A stretch of 64,000 nt of DNA from Algoriphagus sp. Y33. Its GTDB lineage: Bacteria; Bacteroidota; Bacteroidia; Cytophagales; Cyclobacteriaceae. This document shows positions 46,434-55,142 of this stretch, piece after piece (position 1 is the first letter of the stretch; every line of letters begins with the position of its first letter). The stretch lies in contig NZ_CP061947.1 in NCBI RefSeq assembly GCF_014838715.1, positions 1,922,001 through 1,986,000 of the forward strand. Reading direction: 5' to 3'. The notes below the pieces were generated by a model. The model made no database searches. It had not been told where the DNA came from and saw only the letters and a list, made by a program, of their open reading frames with translations. The position numbers and the translations under genes were made by a program.

Positions 46434-47984
46434 ATGAACGACAAATCAAGTTTTTTTCAATTCAATATCCGCCCTTGGGTCTTCTGGCCTCCATTTATCC
46501 TTTTGATACTAGCGGTATTGCTTAGTATTCTCTTGCCTGAGTCCTTTATTGAGACAATCAGAAATACACAGCAGAACATACTTACCAACTTCTCGCTAGG
46601 ATTTAGCTGGGTTTCATTACTGATGACCTTACTGGTATTAGCTGTTCTTTTTTCTCCATTGGGCAAATATAGAATTGGCGGTGATTCAGCCATTCCGCGA
46701 TTAAATAGAATCGGTTGGTTTGCTATTGTTCTCTGCACAACCATAGCGGTAGGGATCTTGTTTTGGGGGGCTGCTGAGCCACTCTCCCACTTTCTATACC
46801 CACCGGATTTCAAAGCATTCCCCCCGCACTCAGAAGAAGCTAAGGCTTTTGCATTGGGAGCTTTATATTTTCATTGGGGCTTTACCCCTTATGCGATTTA
46901 CGCTGTCCCCGCATTAGTTTTTGCATTGATGTATTATTCTGGCAGAAGCCGGTTTAGTCTTGGAATCATGCTGAGACCGCTGATCGGCAATACTCCTCAT
47001 AGATTATGGGAAACAGGATTGGACTTGTTCAGTCTATTTGCTTTAGTCACAGGAATGGCAGCTGCCCTTGGAGCGGGAATATTGAGTCTTTCAGGTGGAT
47101 TTTTAGCTTTCTTTCCTGGTTTGGACCCAACTATACTTACGGGATTTATTACACTCGCCATTTTGATCACCTTCATTATTTCTGCTTCCACAGGAATTGA
47201 GAAAGGAATCAGAAACCTTTCACTTTTCAATTTGGGATTCTTTTTCCTAATCGCTGTTTTATTTGTGTTTTTAGGAGAAAAAAGTAAAATAGTAGGCTCA
47301 ATTCTGACAGGCTTCAGCCACTACTTCGCAAATTTCACGGACCTAAGCTTACAGCTGAGTGGAGCCGGAAACAAATGGACTTATGATTGGTCCACGTTCA
47401 ATTTCGCCATGTGGATGGCTTGGGCTCCCATGACGGCTTTATTTCTGGGGAAAATAGCAGTCGGTAGAACCGTCAGGGAGTTTCTGTTAGTCAACTGGTT
47501 TTTACCGGCTCTTTTTTGTCTAATCTGGATGGGGATTTTTGGAGGGACTACGCTTGACTTCGCATCGTTGAATGTCGGCGATTACATAATCCTTTTTGAG
47601 AATTCAGGGCCTGAATCTATCATTTACAGGGTTTTTGAGGATATGGGTTATTTCAAACTATTCGCACAGCTATTCATTCTCGGTATTTTCATTTCCTACG
47701 TAACTGCTGCTGATTCAAGCACCGATGCGTTGGCCAGTATTAGCATGAAAAAGCAAGAAGGGGATCCATTTCGCTCTGACACCAACCTAAAAGTCATTTG
47801 GGGAGTACTGATTGGTTTTCTTTCCTGGATAATGATAAGCTACTCAGGAATAGACGGTGTGCGGATTTTGTCAGTGATAGGCGGACTACCTGCCTTATTC
47901 TTCTTGCTTTTAGTTTCTGTATGCCTGCTGATGCTTCTTATTTCTCCAAAAAAATATTTAGGACATGCTGAAAAACGCCGGTAA
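46434..47984 (+). CDS. BCCT-family betaine/choline/carnitine transporter
   Basis: A 516-residue protein with 12 predicted helices. The family Trp-rich segment is WTYDWSTFNFAMWMAWAPMTALFLGKIAVGRTVREF, with the earlier GAAEPLSHF and HWGFTPYAIYA blocks. It is expected to import a compatible solute using a sodium or proton gradient. No betaine-synthesis or degradation genes flank it. The C-terminus is short, so osmosensing by a long tail is unlikely. Confidence 0.93.
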   Translation: MNDKSSFFQFNIRPWVFWPPFILLILAVLLSILLPESFIETIRNTQQNILTNFSLGFSWVSLLMTLLVLAVLFSPLGKYRIGGDSAIPRLNRIGWFAIVLCTTIAVGILFWGAAEPLSHFLYPPDFKAFPPHSEEAKAFALGALYFHWGFTPYAIYAVPALVFALMYYSGRSRFSLGIMLRPLIGNTPHRLWETGLDLFSLFALVTGMAAALGAGILSLSGGFLAFFPGLDPTILTGFITLAILITFIISASTGIEKGIRNLSLFNLGFFFLIAVLFVFLGEKSKIVGSILTGFSHYFANFTDLSLQLSGAGNKWTYDWSTFNFAMWMAWAPMTALFLGKIAVGRTVREFLLVNWFLPALFCLIWMGIFGGTTLDFASLNVGDYIILFENSGPESIIYRVFEDMGYFKLFAQLFILGIFISYVTAADSSTDALASISMKKQEGDPFRSDTNLKVIWGVLIGFLSWIMISYSGIDGVRILSVIGGLPALFFLLLVSVCLLMLLISPKKYLGHAEKRR

Positions 47985-48024
47985 AAGATCAAAGGCTATC
48001 GTTTTGAATGATTAACCCTTTTTT

Positions 48025-48100
48025 AATCTGTTTATAATTTGATTTCCAATGGTCATATGGAATCTCGCATGGCTTATAATCATCCCAGTGTGTGTCGCTC
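48025..48100 (+). repeat. Dispersed intergenic repeat, copy 4
   Basis: ctgtttataatttgattt, then ggtcat, then ggaatctcgcatgg and ataatcatcccagtgtgtg. The most complete form of the core; closely matches the copy before argB. Confidence 0.65.
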
Positions 48101-48116
48101 TCGACATGCTCGATTC

Positions 48117-48222
48117 ATCTGTTTATAATTGATTTTTTAAGCCATGTGCCAGCCTGTCGTAGGACAGGGAATCCCCGCCTGCCACAGGCAGGTCGCATAA
48201 CAGATAATCATCCCAGTGTGCG
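48117..48222 (+). repeat. Dispersed intergenic repeat, copy 5 (tandem with copy 4)
   Basis: It restarts with ctgtttataattgattt, has a GC-rich palindromic middle (gcctgccacaggcaggtc) like the copy near 2.9 kb, and ends ataatcatcccagtgtgcg. A small open frame here is part of the repeat and not a gene. Confidence 0.6.
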
Positions 48223-48281
48223 ACTTTTGAGTCATGCTCTATTTCATGCGAACGGTTTTTCAGCAAGCCCTGCTTGAACGG

Positions 48282-48656
48282 TCAATAGCCTCTATATTTC
48301 AGTTTCCCGACATTATAGAGGTATAGCACTTTGGAATAGCGGAGCATCATTGGCATTAAAATGATGTTTGACACCGCAACTGTCGTAAGGTACATCCAGA
48401 GTGCAGGTCTCTCCATCAATACATTCAAAACCACCATGACAGTGATTACCAACGCAACCGAGAAGGCATAACTTACATACATCGCACCGTAAAAAAAATC
48501 AGGTTCTGCATGAAAATTAGCTCCGCAAACTGAACAGGATTTATTGACATCAGACAATTTCCGAAAACTGCTGACAGGCACAGGAAATAGCTTTCCTTCG
48601 TGGCATTGAGGGCATTTGGCCCCTATGACTGCCTTAATCGTACTTTTATTACTCAT
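48282..48656 (-). CDS. DUF983 protein with zinc ribbon
   Basis: A 124-residue protein: two CxxC pairs (KCPQCHEGKLF and SCSVCGANFH), then two membrane helices (AFSVALVITVMVVLNVL and LWMYLTTVAVSNIILMPMMLRY), the DUF983 layout. Function unknown. It lies in a minus-strand group with two small conserved genes. Confidence 0.88.
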   Translation of the reverse strand: MSNKSTIKAVIGAKCPQCHEGKLFPVPVSSFRKLSDVNKSCSVCGANFHAEPDFFYGAMYVSYAFSVALVITVMVVLNVLMERPALWMYLTTVAVSNIILMPMMLRYSKVLYLYNVGKLKYRGY

Positions 48657-48746
48657 TATTAGTTCTTGGGATTGTAAAGGAATTACAGAAAGAAACGGGC
48701 TGGTATAAAGGGCTTTACTATAGGTGAAGAAATCGCCTGACTAATA

Positions 48747-48953
48747 TCACCGAAAGATCTCGTCTATATCGTAATCCTTGCCTATCCCCCATTGAAGAAG
48801 TTCTTCAATGGTATAATATTCAAGTGTATCAAGATCCTTGACTTTGAAATTCGTCCCTCTCAGACGGGAGATAATCTCCACCTGTCTGATTTCTCCCATA
48901 TTGACCAACTGATATTTTCTTCCTACACGTAGGTTATCAAGTGCTATGGGCAT
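48747..48953 (-). CDS. Small conserved hypothetical protein
   Basis: A 68-residue protein with a regular beta-rich composition (LRVGRKYQLVNMGEIRQVEIISRLRGTNFKVKD) and acidic end. No family is recalled with confidence. It is tightly next to the DUF4920 gene (1-bp gap), which supports it as real. Confidence 0.65.
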   Translation of the reverse strand: MPIALDNLRVGRKYQLVNMGEIRQVEIISRLRGTNFKVKDLDTLEYYTIEELLQWGIGKDYDIDEIFR

Positions 48954-48954
48954 A

Positions 48955-49473
48955 TTAGGCTTTATTCTTTATGATTACTCCCACAGCCTCAAAAGTAATT
49001 TCACGCTTAGGCTCAGTGATCGCATCCACTTTCTCCTTGCTCATTCCTTCATCTTCAGCATAGTGTCTCAGCGTTTCCACATCCGTTTCAGTCACCACAG
49101 CTACGCCTTCCAAAATTACGGGATATCCCTGAGAAGTAGTAGGAACAAAAAATTCATAATCCTTGAAAGTCACACGCATGTTTTCTCCATTGGGAAGCTC
49201 CATGGTAAGCCAGCAGCCTTTCTTGGTGCATACTTCCTTTATCTGTCCGGAAATTTTCCCCTCGAAATCCCCCTCCTTCTCCACCACAGAAAGCATCTCG
49301 GCAGAAGAAACTACGCCTGAGGCATCCACTTTAGCACCATAGACTCCAGGAATGGTATCAGTAGCATTCACTTCAGTACCTACTTCAGGTAGAGCCGTTT
49401 CAGAATTTTTATTTTGACAAGCTGCGCTGAGCATAAGACCGAAGACGAGTATAATCAAATGAGAGTTTTTCAT
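48955..49473 (-). CDS. DUF4920 lipoprotein
   Basis: A 172-residue protein with lipobox (LMLSAAC) and the DUF4920 core, including GKISGQIKEVCTKKGCWLTMELPNGENMRVTFKDYEFFVP with a conserved Cys pair. Secreted and membrane anchored; role unknown. Likely co-transcribed with the 68-residue gene. Confidence 0.85.
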   Translation of the reverse strand: MKNSHLIILVFGLMLSAACQNKNSETALPEVGTEVNATDTIPGVYGAKVDASGVVSSAEMLSVVEKEGDFEGKISGQIKEVCTKKGCWLTMELPNGENMRVTFKDYEFFVPTTSQGYPVILEGVAVVTETDVETLRHYAEDEGMSKEKVDAITEPKREITFEAVGVIIKNKA

Positions 49474-49661
49474 AGCCTGCTGATATTTATGCTCAAAAAT
49501 ACGGGTTAAAATTATAGCGTAAAAGAAATACTGAAATGTTTGGAAAACTTATAGTAATTCGAAATTACCGTCTATCTGCTCTATTTATTACGAAAAGATC
49601 GATTGCGAAAAAGATTTTAAACAATTCTTTCAATAAAACTTCGATTTTTTTAACAATCCTG

Positions 49662-49669
49662 TAATTTTG
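49662..49669 (+). promoter_or_regulatory. serA -7 promoter element
   Basis: TAATTTTG (TAnnTTTG) lies 28 bp before the chosen ATG of the SerB-SerA gene. Confidence 0.5.
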
Positions 49670-49697
49670 CAGACTAATTAACCTATTGACCCTGCAC

Positions 49698-51590
49698 ATG
49701 CCTCATCCAACAAAGTTCATCATTGATTTTGACAGTACGTTCACGCAAGTAGAAGCGCTGGATATACTGGGAGAAATCAGTCTTCTCAATGATCCTGAAC
49801 GGGAAGTAAAACTACAGGCAATTAAGGATATTACCGATAGAGGAATGGAAGGCAATGTGACCTTTCGGGACAGCTTGATCCAACGGATAGATATTCTTAA
49901 AGCCAGCAAGTCCCAAATAACGGATCTTATTGCGGCATTAAAGCTGAAAGTTTCCAAATCCTTTGAACGAAACAAAGAATTTCTTCAGGATAATTCGGAG
50001 AATATTTACATTGTTTCCAATGGTTTTAAGGATTTCATCATCCCTATTGTGGCCGATTATGGTATTCATCACGACAACGTTTTTGCCAATGAATTTGTCT
50101 ACGACGAATCGGATAATATCGTGGATTTCAACCGCGACAACCCGCTTTCCCAAAATAACGGCAAAGCGGAAACGATCAAAAAAATCAATCTTGAAGGAGA
50201 AATCTATGTAATCGGTGATGGTTACACAGATTACGAAATCAAGAAATCCGGTTTGGCCAATAAGTTTTATGCTTTTACCGAAAATGTAAACCGTCCCAAA
50301 GTAACCAAAGAGGCAGACCATATTGCGCCTAGTTTGGATGAAATCCTATACGTCAATAATTTGAACACGAAATTTTCTTATCCAAAAAGCAGAATCAAGG
50401 TATTGCTCCTTGAAAATGTACACCCAATCGGTATCGATTTACTCAAAGAAGAAGGCTACGAAGTAGAAGTAGTGAGCTCTGCCATGTCAGAGGAAGAACT
50501 TTGCGAGAAAATAAAAACCGTCTCCATTCTTGGAATTCGTTCTAAGACCAATGTCACCAAAAAGGTATTGGAGCATGCTAATAGACTGATCGCTGTAGGT
50601 GCATTCTGCATAGGAACAAATCAGATTGATCTAGAAACTTGCCAGGAAAAGGGAATCGCAGTATTCAATGCCCCTTTCAGCAACACCAGATCTGTGGTGG
50701 AAATGGCAATCGCTGAGATCATCTTCCTAATGAGAAATTTCGTGGATAAAACCGCTTCCATGCATGAAAGTAAGTGGGACAAATCTGCTTCAGGGAGTTT
50801 CGAGATCAGAGGTAAAAAGCTAGGAATCATTGGATACGGAAATATCGGAGCTCAACTTTCAGTTCTTGCAGAAAATATGGGATTGAATGTGTTCTATTAT
50901 GATGTCATAGAAAAGCTAGCCCTTGGTAATGCAACGAAAGTCAATTCTCTGGACGAATTGCTTGAAACATGCGATATTATTTCTCTTCATGTAGATGGCA
51001 GAAAAGAAAATCATAATATCTTGAGCAGAGAGAAAATAGAGAAAATGAAGGCTGGCTCCTACTTAGTAAATCTAAGTCGTGGCCATGTGGTAGAAATCCC
51101 TGCTGTTCGTGACGCCATCCTTTCCGGAAGATTAGCAGGTTGTGCTTTCGATGTATTTCCGGAAGAACCTAAAAATAATAAAGAGCCATTCGTTTCTGAA
51201 TTGATTGGTTTGCCTAATACAATTTTGACTCCGCATATCGGGGGCAGTACACTGGAAGCACAGGAGAACATAGCGCGGTTCGTTCCCGGCAAGATCATGG
51301 AATACATCAACACGGGGAATACCTACAATTCCGTAAACTTCCCTAATATCCAGTTGCCTTTCTTGCAAAATGCTCATAGACTTATCCATATTCACTTAAA
51401 TGAGCCCGGTGTATTGGCAAAGATCAACCAGATCTTGGCAGATTTTGAAATCAATATCGTAGGTCAATACCTAAAGACCAACGAGAAAATCGGATATGTG
51501 ATTACAGATATCGACAAGGCATATTCCAATGAAGCCATCAATGCCTTGAAACTTATTCCGGGAACTATACGATTTAGAGTTCTTTATTAA
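49698..51590 (+). CDS. serA: SerB-SerA fusion: phosphoserine phosphatase-like HAD + phosphoglycerate dehydrogenase + ACT
   Basis: A 630-residue fusion. Residues 1-215 form a HAD domain (FIIDFDSTFT as DxDxT, IVSNGF, VIGDGYTDYE). About 225-540 is a D-2-hydroxyacid dehydrogenase with IGYGNIGAQLSVLA for NAD, SRGHVV (Arg), PEEP and TPHIGGST (His). The last ~75 residues are an ACT domain (IHIHLNEPGVLAKINQILADF). It covers steps one and three of serine synthesis; serC is not adjacent. The ATG at 49698 is chosen over an upstream TTG (49686). Confidence 0.9.
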   Translation: MPHPTKFIIDFDSTFTQVEALDILGEISLLNDPEREVKLQAIKDITDRGMEGNVTFRDSLIQRIDILKASKSQITDLIAALKLKVSKSFERNKEFLQDNSENIYIVSNGFKDFIIPIVADYGIHHDNVFANEFVYDESDNIVDFNRDNPLSQNNGKAETIKKINLEGEIYVIGDGYTDYEIKKSGLANKFYAFTENVNRPKVTKEADHIAPSLDEILYVNNLNTKFSYPKSRIKVLLLENVHPIGIDLLKEEGYEVEVVSSAMSEEELCEKIKTVSILGIRSKTNVTKKVLEHANRLIAVGAFCIGTNQIDLETCQEKGIAVFNAPFSNTRSVVEMAIAEIIFLMRNFVDKTASMHESKWDKSASGSFEIRGKKLGIIGYGNIGAQLSVLAENMGLNVFYYDVIEKLALGNATKVNSLDELLETCDIISLHVDGRKENHNILSREKIEKMKAGSYLVNLSRGHVVEIPAVRDAILSGRLAGCAFDVFPEEPKNNKEPFVSELIGLPNTILTPHIGGSTLEAQENIARFVPGKIMEYINTGNTYNSVNFPNIQLPFLQNAHRLIHIHLNEPGVLAKINQILADFEINIVGQYLKTNEKIGYVITDIDKAYSNEAINALKLIPGTIRFRVLY

Positions 51591-51606
51591 GAAATAAGAT
51601 TCTTTT

Positions 51607-51646
51607 CCAACAAAAAAGTCCCGCTAAGGTGGGACTTTTTTGTTGG
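51607..51646. terminator. Strong bidirectional terminator
   Basis: A 16-bp perfect stem (ccaacaaaaaagtccc and complement) with an 8-nt loop between the convergent serA and the peptide locus. Confidence 0.9.
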
Positions 51647-51791
51647 TTTAAGGTCGTGATCGAATTTTACACCGCACCTGAATCTAGGCATCTACACTAC
51701 TTACTTTTTCTGAATTTCGGTAAAGTATTACTACTGAAAAAGCCTGAATAGTCTATCTGGAAAGAATGTCCAAAATATACCTCTCACAAAA

Positions 51792-52568
51792 TCATTCCCA
51801 TTTTTTGATCTCTTCCAGCAGTTCATCTTTGGACATAGCTATAGATCTGTGAATTTCAGTCATTTTCCTACTGTCTTGATTGGGACTATGAAAAGTGCTG
51901 TTCACTCCCCGCTCATGGGTCAAGTGATAAAGAATTCCTTCAACATGTTGGTGCTTGTATTCTAAAATATTCCAACGGTTCACGCGATCGCCATCTTCCC
52001 GTCCCCATCCATAAAATTTTTCGTTTTCCATACCTGAAGCTATGTACGTTTGCCTATGAGCTAAAAATGCTCCGCCTACAGGATCAGGAGTATACAAGGC
52101 CTTCATTTTACCCTGGTGAATTTTAAGAACTTCTATGTCACGCGTTTGAATATAGAGATCCCTTAATGCTTCAGAAGTATCCAAAAACTTACCCTTATAC
52201 GGAGTAACAAAATCAGCTTCTTTTTTCCTCAACACATCAACAGACTGGTTTAGCTGGTTTACAGGAATAATTATGTCAGTATCCCAAACAATTATATAAT
52301 CATTGTCAACCAATTTGACCATTTGGTTTATATACCTAGTCCTGTGAAAAACAGTATCCATATCTTCTATAAATACATAGTTTACCTCCTGAGGCAATAA
52401 TTTACTTAGCAAACCAGTATTTCTTCCCGAAGCCTCCAACACACTTACCTGTGTATCAAAATTAGACAAAATATACTCAATGGTCACCAACGTATTCTCC
52501 AAGCGATTGACCGTATCAATCCGCAAGGGAATCAAAAAAGTAAAATCATTTAAATTTATCTTTCCCAT
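51792..52568 (-). CDS. Galactosyltransferase-like glycosyltransferase of the peptide locus
   Basis: A 258-residue GT-A enzyme: FTFLIPLRIDTVNRLENTL start, WDTDIIIP with the DTD metal motif and GGAFLAHRQTY followed by GWGREDGD, a form of the GWGxEDxD acceptor/catalytic motif of beta-1,4-galactosyltransferase-like (GT7-type) enzymes. It lies 4 bp after the LanC-like gene, so it belongs to the operon. It may glycosylate a precursor peptide or an envelope component. The target is inferred only from context. Confidence 0.83.
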   Translation of the reverse strand: MGKINLNDFTFLIPLRIDTVNRLENTLVTIEYILSNFDTQVSVLEASGRNTGLLSKLLPQEVNYVFIEDMDTVFHRTRYINQMVKLVDNDYIIVWDTDIIIPVNQLNQSVDVLRKKEADFVTPYKGKFLDTSEALRDLYIQTRDIEVLKIHQGKMKALYTPDPVGGAFLAHRQTYIASGMENEKFYGWGREDGDRVNRWNILEYKHQHVEGILYHLTHERGVNSTFHSPNQDSRKMTEIHRSIAMSKDELLEEIKKWE

Positions 52569-52572
52569 AGTA

Positions 52573-53664
52573 TCAAACTTTTACTACATCCGATTTTTTA
52601 CCCATTTCCATATCTGCCACAGTCATACTTTCCAATAAAGTCCAAGCAACCCCTGACAAACCTGCCGCTAAACCAATGCTTTTTTTAAATGAATTGTAAA
52701 AATCATTATCACCCCAACATGCTGCATTAATGATCTTATTGAGAAACTGCTCATCTGATAGTAAAAGCCGTATATTCCCAGAATTATCTTCAAGTTTATG
52801 CAGTATTTGCCATAGACCACTAGTGCCATCCATGAAGGAGATATTAAGGTTTTTACACTCGATGTTGAGGACCGTTTCCATGTCAATTGTACTTTGTAAA
52901 AACAATGCATGTTTTCTTAAATCAGAATGATCAATCTCCTTCAGCACCGTTTCGATTCCCAGCAACAGATACAATCTATTGCTATGGAGACAAGGAAAAA
53001 GAGAAAGCAAGTTTGGAAGCAGGTATTCAAGAATCCGATTCACCTTATATGCGTTCACTTCTAAGCTTTTTGCCTTTGCCATCACGATCAATGCAAGAGG
53101 CAGATCCCAAAATATGTTAAACAATTGCGGTTCCCTATCCTGTATTTTTTCCTCCTCTATCAATTGTCCGAGTTGGTTAAGCAGGCCAGCACCAAGTCTC
53201 CTAAAAACATAGATATTTGACTGATGGCCTGATTTCAAGGAACTTTCCAAGCGGTCAAGGCAATAAAAGAGGTACCCGATGATCCCATTCCTTAAATTCG
53301 CCGGCAGCTTGTTTTTTTGATCTTCCAAAAACTTAAAAATCCTATCGTCCAGCTCACCCAGAGTATCGTCAAGATCCGCTTCGACAAAATCTGAATTAAC
53401 CAAATAACTAATACCATAAGCAATACCGGCCAGACCACTTTCAAAATCCAAAGAAAGTTTGGCTTCGCTTAGCTTCTCTAAAATCTCTACTACCAGATTT
53501 TCCGCTGCCTCCAAAAATTCCTGGGTTTCGGTCTTCTTTGCCAAGTGATATAAGTAAATACTCAATCCCAGCTTTCCGTGCAGCAAGCCCAACCCATTTT
53601 CTTCCTTGGCATTTTCCAATAGAAGTTCGTTGATTTTATGAAGTTGTTTCAATGCTTGTTTCAT
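52573..53664 (-). CDS. LanC-like cyclase-fold protein without obvious zinc ligands
   Basis: A 363-residue protein with the repeated G-rich turns of the LanC alpha/alpha toroid: GLGLLHGKLGL (24-34), FESGLAGIAYG (75-85), SFMDGTSGLW (276-285) and GLAAGLSGVAW (331-341). In catalytic LanC proteins a CHG motif occupies the last site; here it is LAAG. The C(Y)G site may correspond to ACWGDN (315-320). No lanthipeptide dehydratase is present in the window. A leader-binding or scaffold role is possible. The ATG at 53664 is preferred over a 12-residue upstream extension. Confidence 0.8.
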   Translation of the reverse strand: MKQALKQLHKINELLLENAKEENGLGLLHGKLGLSIYLYHLAKKTETQEFLEAAENLVVEILEKLSEAKLSLDFESGLAGIAYGISYLVNSDFVEADLDDTLGELDDRIFKFLEDQKNKLPANLRNGIIGYLFYCLDRLESSLKSGHQSNIYVFRRLGAGLLNQLGQLIEEEKIQDREPQLFNIFWDLPLALIVMAKAKSLEVNAYKVNRILEYLLPNLLSLFPCLHSNRLYLLLGIETVLKEIDHSDLRKHALFLQSTIDMETVLNIECKNLNISFMDGTSGLWQILHKLEDNSGNIRLLLSDEQFLNKIINAACWGDNDFYNSFKKSIGLAAGLSGVAWTLLESMTVADMEMGKKSDVVKV

Positions 53665-53733
53665 ATTACTAAATTTTATAGTGTATCCACATGAATGCAT
53701 GTGACAGAATTAATGTCGTTTATAACCAGTGAA

Positions 53734-53775
53734 AATCCCCCTACCCCCTTTGAAAAAGGGGGAGTTGCCAAATAG
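53734..53775. repeat. C-rich/G-rich hairpin repeat between the HlyD and LanC-like genes
   Basis: aatccccctaccccc followed by tttgaaaaaggggga forms a tight 8-bp stem. This kind of ccccctttgaaaaaggggg word is scattered between genes in Bacteroidota. It may dampen read-through to the LanC-like and glycosyltransferase genes. Confidence 0.6.
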
Positions 53776-53835
53776 GAACTTCTATAGTTTCTGCAAAACC
53801 CATACATGTAGTTACACGGTTATGCATATGATTTA

Positions 53836-55140
53836 TTAATACTCTGTCACCGATTTCAACTTAAAAAACAGCCTTTCAGCCACACTCAGGTCTTCTGTAA
53901 TGATCTCCGCCGTACCCAGCAGTTCTTGCTTCAGCTGTATCTCCTTTCCGTAGGAGGTTTCCATACCAGCTGGAAGAGAACAATACACCAGATAATTCCC
54001 TTCCTCATCAGGAGAAACTGAAATACTCCCTACTTCTCCTCGAAGGGTTCCAAATTGTTGAAAAGGGAAATTATCCAACTTGATCAACACCCGCTGTCCT
54101 ATGGTGATTTTGCCTGTATTTTGCGAAGAGACAATCATTTTACCCAGAAGTTCTGACCGCTGCTCAGGCAGTATGGAAAAGACTTGTTCACCTGCCTGGA
54201 CAAATTGATGCTCTCCCCATACTCCCTGGAAGCTAACCTCTCCATCGGTAGAGGAAACCAGCACATAATTATTCTCCCATTCTTTTACTACCCGTTTCAA
54301 ACCATGATAGGACTGGATAAGATTAATTAAGGCTCTGGACTCATCCTGTTCTTTGGACACTTGTGTACTTTTAAGCGTTTGCCCCGCATTGACTAAAGCT
54401 TCCTGAAGCTGGGAAATGCTTATGGTCATTCCATTTACCTGTTCCTGCATCTGAAGGTATTCCATCTCCCGGCTCTCAAAGTCTTTGGATGCAATTACCC
54501 CGTCTTCATAGAGTATCTTGTTTCGTTTAAAATCGGTCTCTACCAGACTAACCTTTCTCTCCAAAATTTCCTTTTGAGCCATTTGGCTTGTGAGCCGTTC
54601 ATGGATTTCCTGAATAGACTGCCGGTTCCCTTCCAGCTGGACCAGGGATGGCTGAAGCCTTTCGAGCAGTCTGAATTCCATATAGCTTCGCTCAAACTCC
54701 ACAAATGCCAGTTCTATTTCTCCCAAGACCGCATTTGAAAGAGAATCCAACGGGAAGAAAAACCCATTGTTCTTCCCAAAGGGAATGTCTTTCAGCATCT
54801 TTTTCAATAACAATACGCTTTGCACATCAGAGGTGCTTTTTATACTGGCCAATGACTGACCGGCCTGTACTTTTTCGCCATTGTCCACCCATAGCTTATC
54901 AATCTGCCCTGAACTTCTCGCTATAATCTTTTCAGTTGGTTCCACTGTGGTAACCATTACCCTAGACATAATAAAATCGGGGTATTTGATGAAAAAGGAC
55001 AAAAAAATCAATCCACAGGTAATCAAAAACACCAGCGTGATTCCCCACCGGATCAGCCAGGCAGGAGGAGTTGTAATAATCTCCTGAACCTCTTCGGATC
55101 TGAGCTGTAGATTGTCAATGCTTGGGGGGCTTTCTGGCAT
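53836..55140 (-). CDS. HlyD-family adaptor of the peptide exporter
   Basis: A 434-residue protein. One N-terminal helix (GITLVFLITCGLIFLSFFIKYP), lipoyl half (GQIDKLWVDNGEKVQAGQSLASI), a long coiled coil and C-terminal barrel region. Immediately downstream (2 bp) of the peptidase ABC gene, as in peptide exporters. It bridges the periplasm to an outer-membrane duct, which is not encoded in this locus. Confidence 0.92.
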   Translation of the reverse strand: MPESPPSIDNLQLRSEEVQEIITTPPAWLIRWGITLVFLITCGLIFLSFFIKYPDFIMSRVMVTTVEPTEKIIARSSGQIDKLWVDNGEKVQAGQSLASIKSTSDVQSVLLLKKMLKDIPFGKNNGFFFPLDSLSNAVLGEIELAFVEFERSYMEFRLLERLQPSLVQLEGNRQSIQEIHERLTSQMAQKEILERKVSLVETDFKRNKILYEDGVIASKDFESREMEYLQMQEQVNGMTISISQLQEALVNAGQTLKSTQVSKEQDESRALINLIQSYHGLKRVVKEWENNYVLVSSTDGEVSFQGVWGEHQFVQAGEQVFSILPEQRSELLGKMIVSSQNTGKITIGQRVLIKLDNFPFQQFGTLRGEVGSISVSPDEEGNYLVYCSLPAGMETSYGKEIQLKQELLGTAEIITEDLSVAERLFFKLKSVTEY

Positions 55141-55142
55141 AA

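Noticed and set aside
48092..48277. A 61-codon open frame
   Set aside because: It lies wholly within the tandem copies of the dispersed repeat.
52573..53664. Classical class I or II lanthipeptide cluster
   Set aside because: No dehydratase in the window, LanC-like zinc site not recognisable, and disulfide-forming enzymes indicate free Cys oxidation rather than thioether rings.
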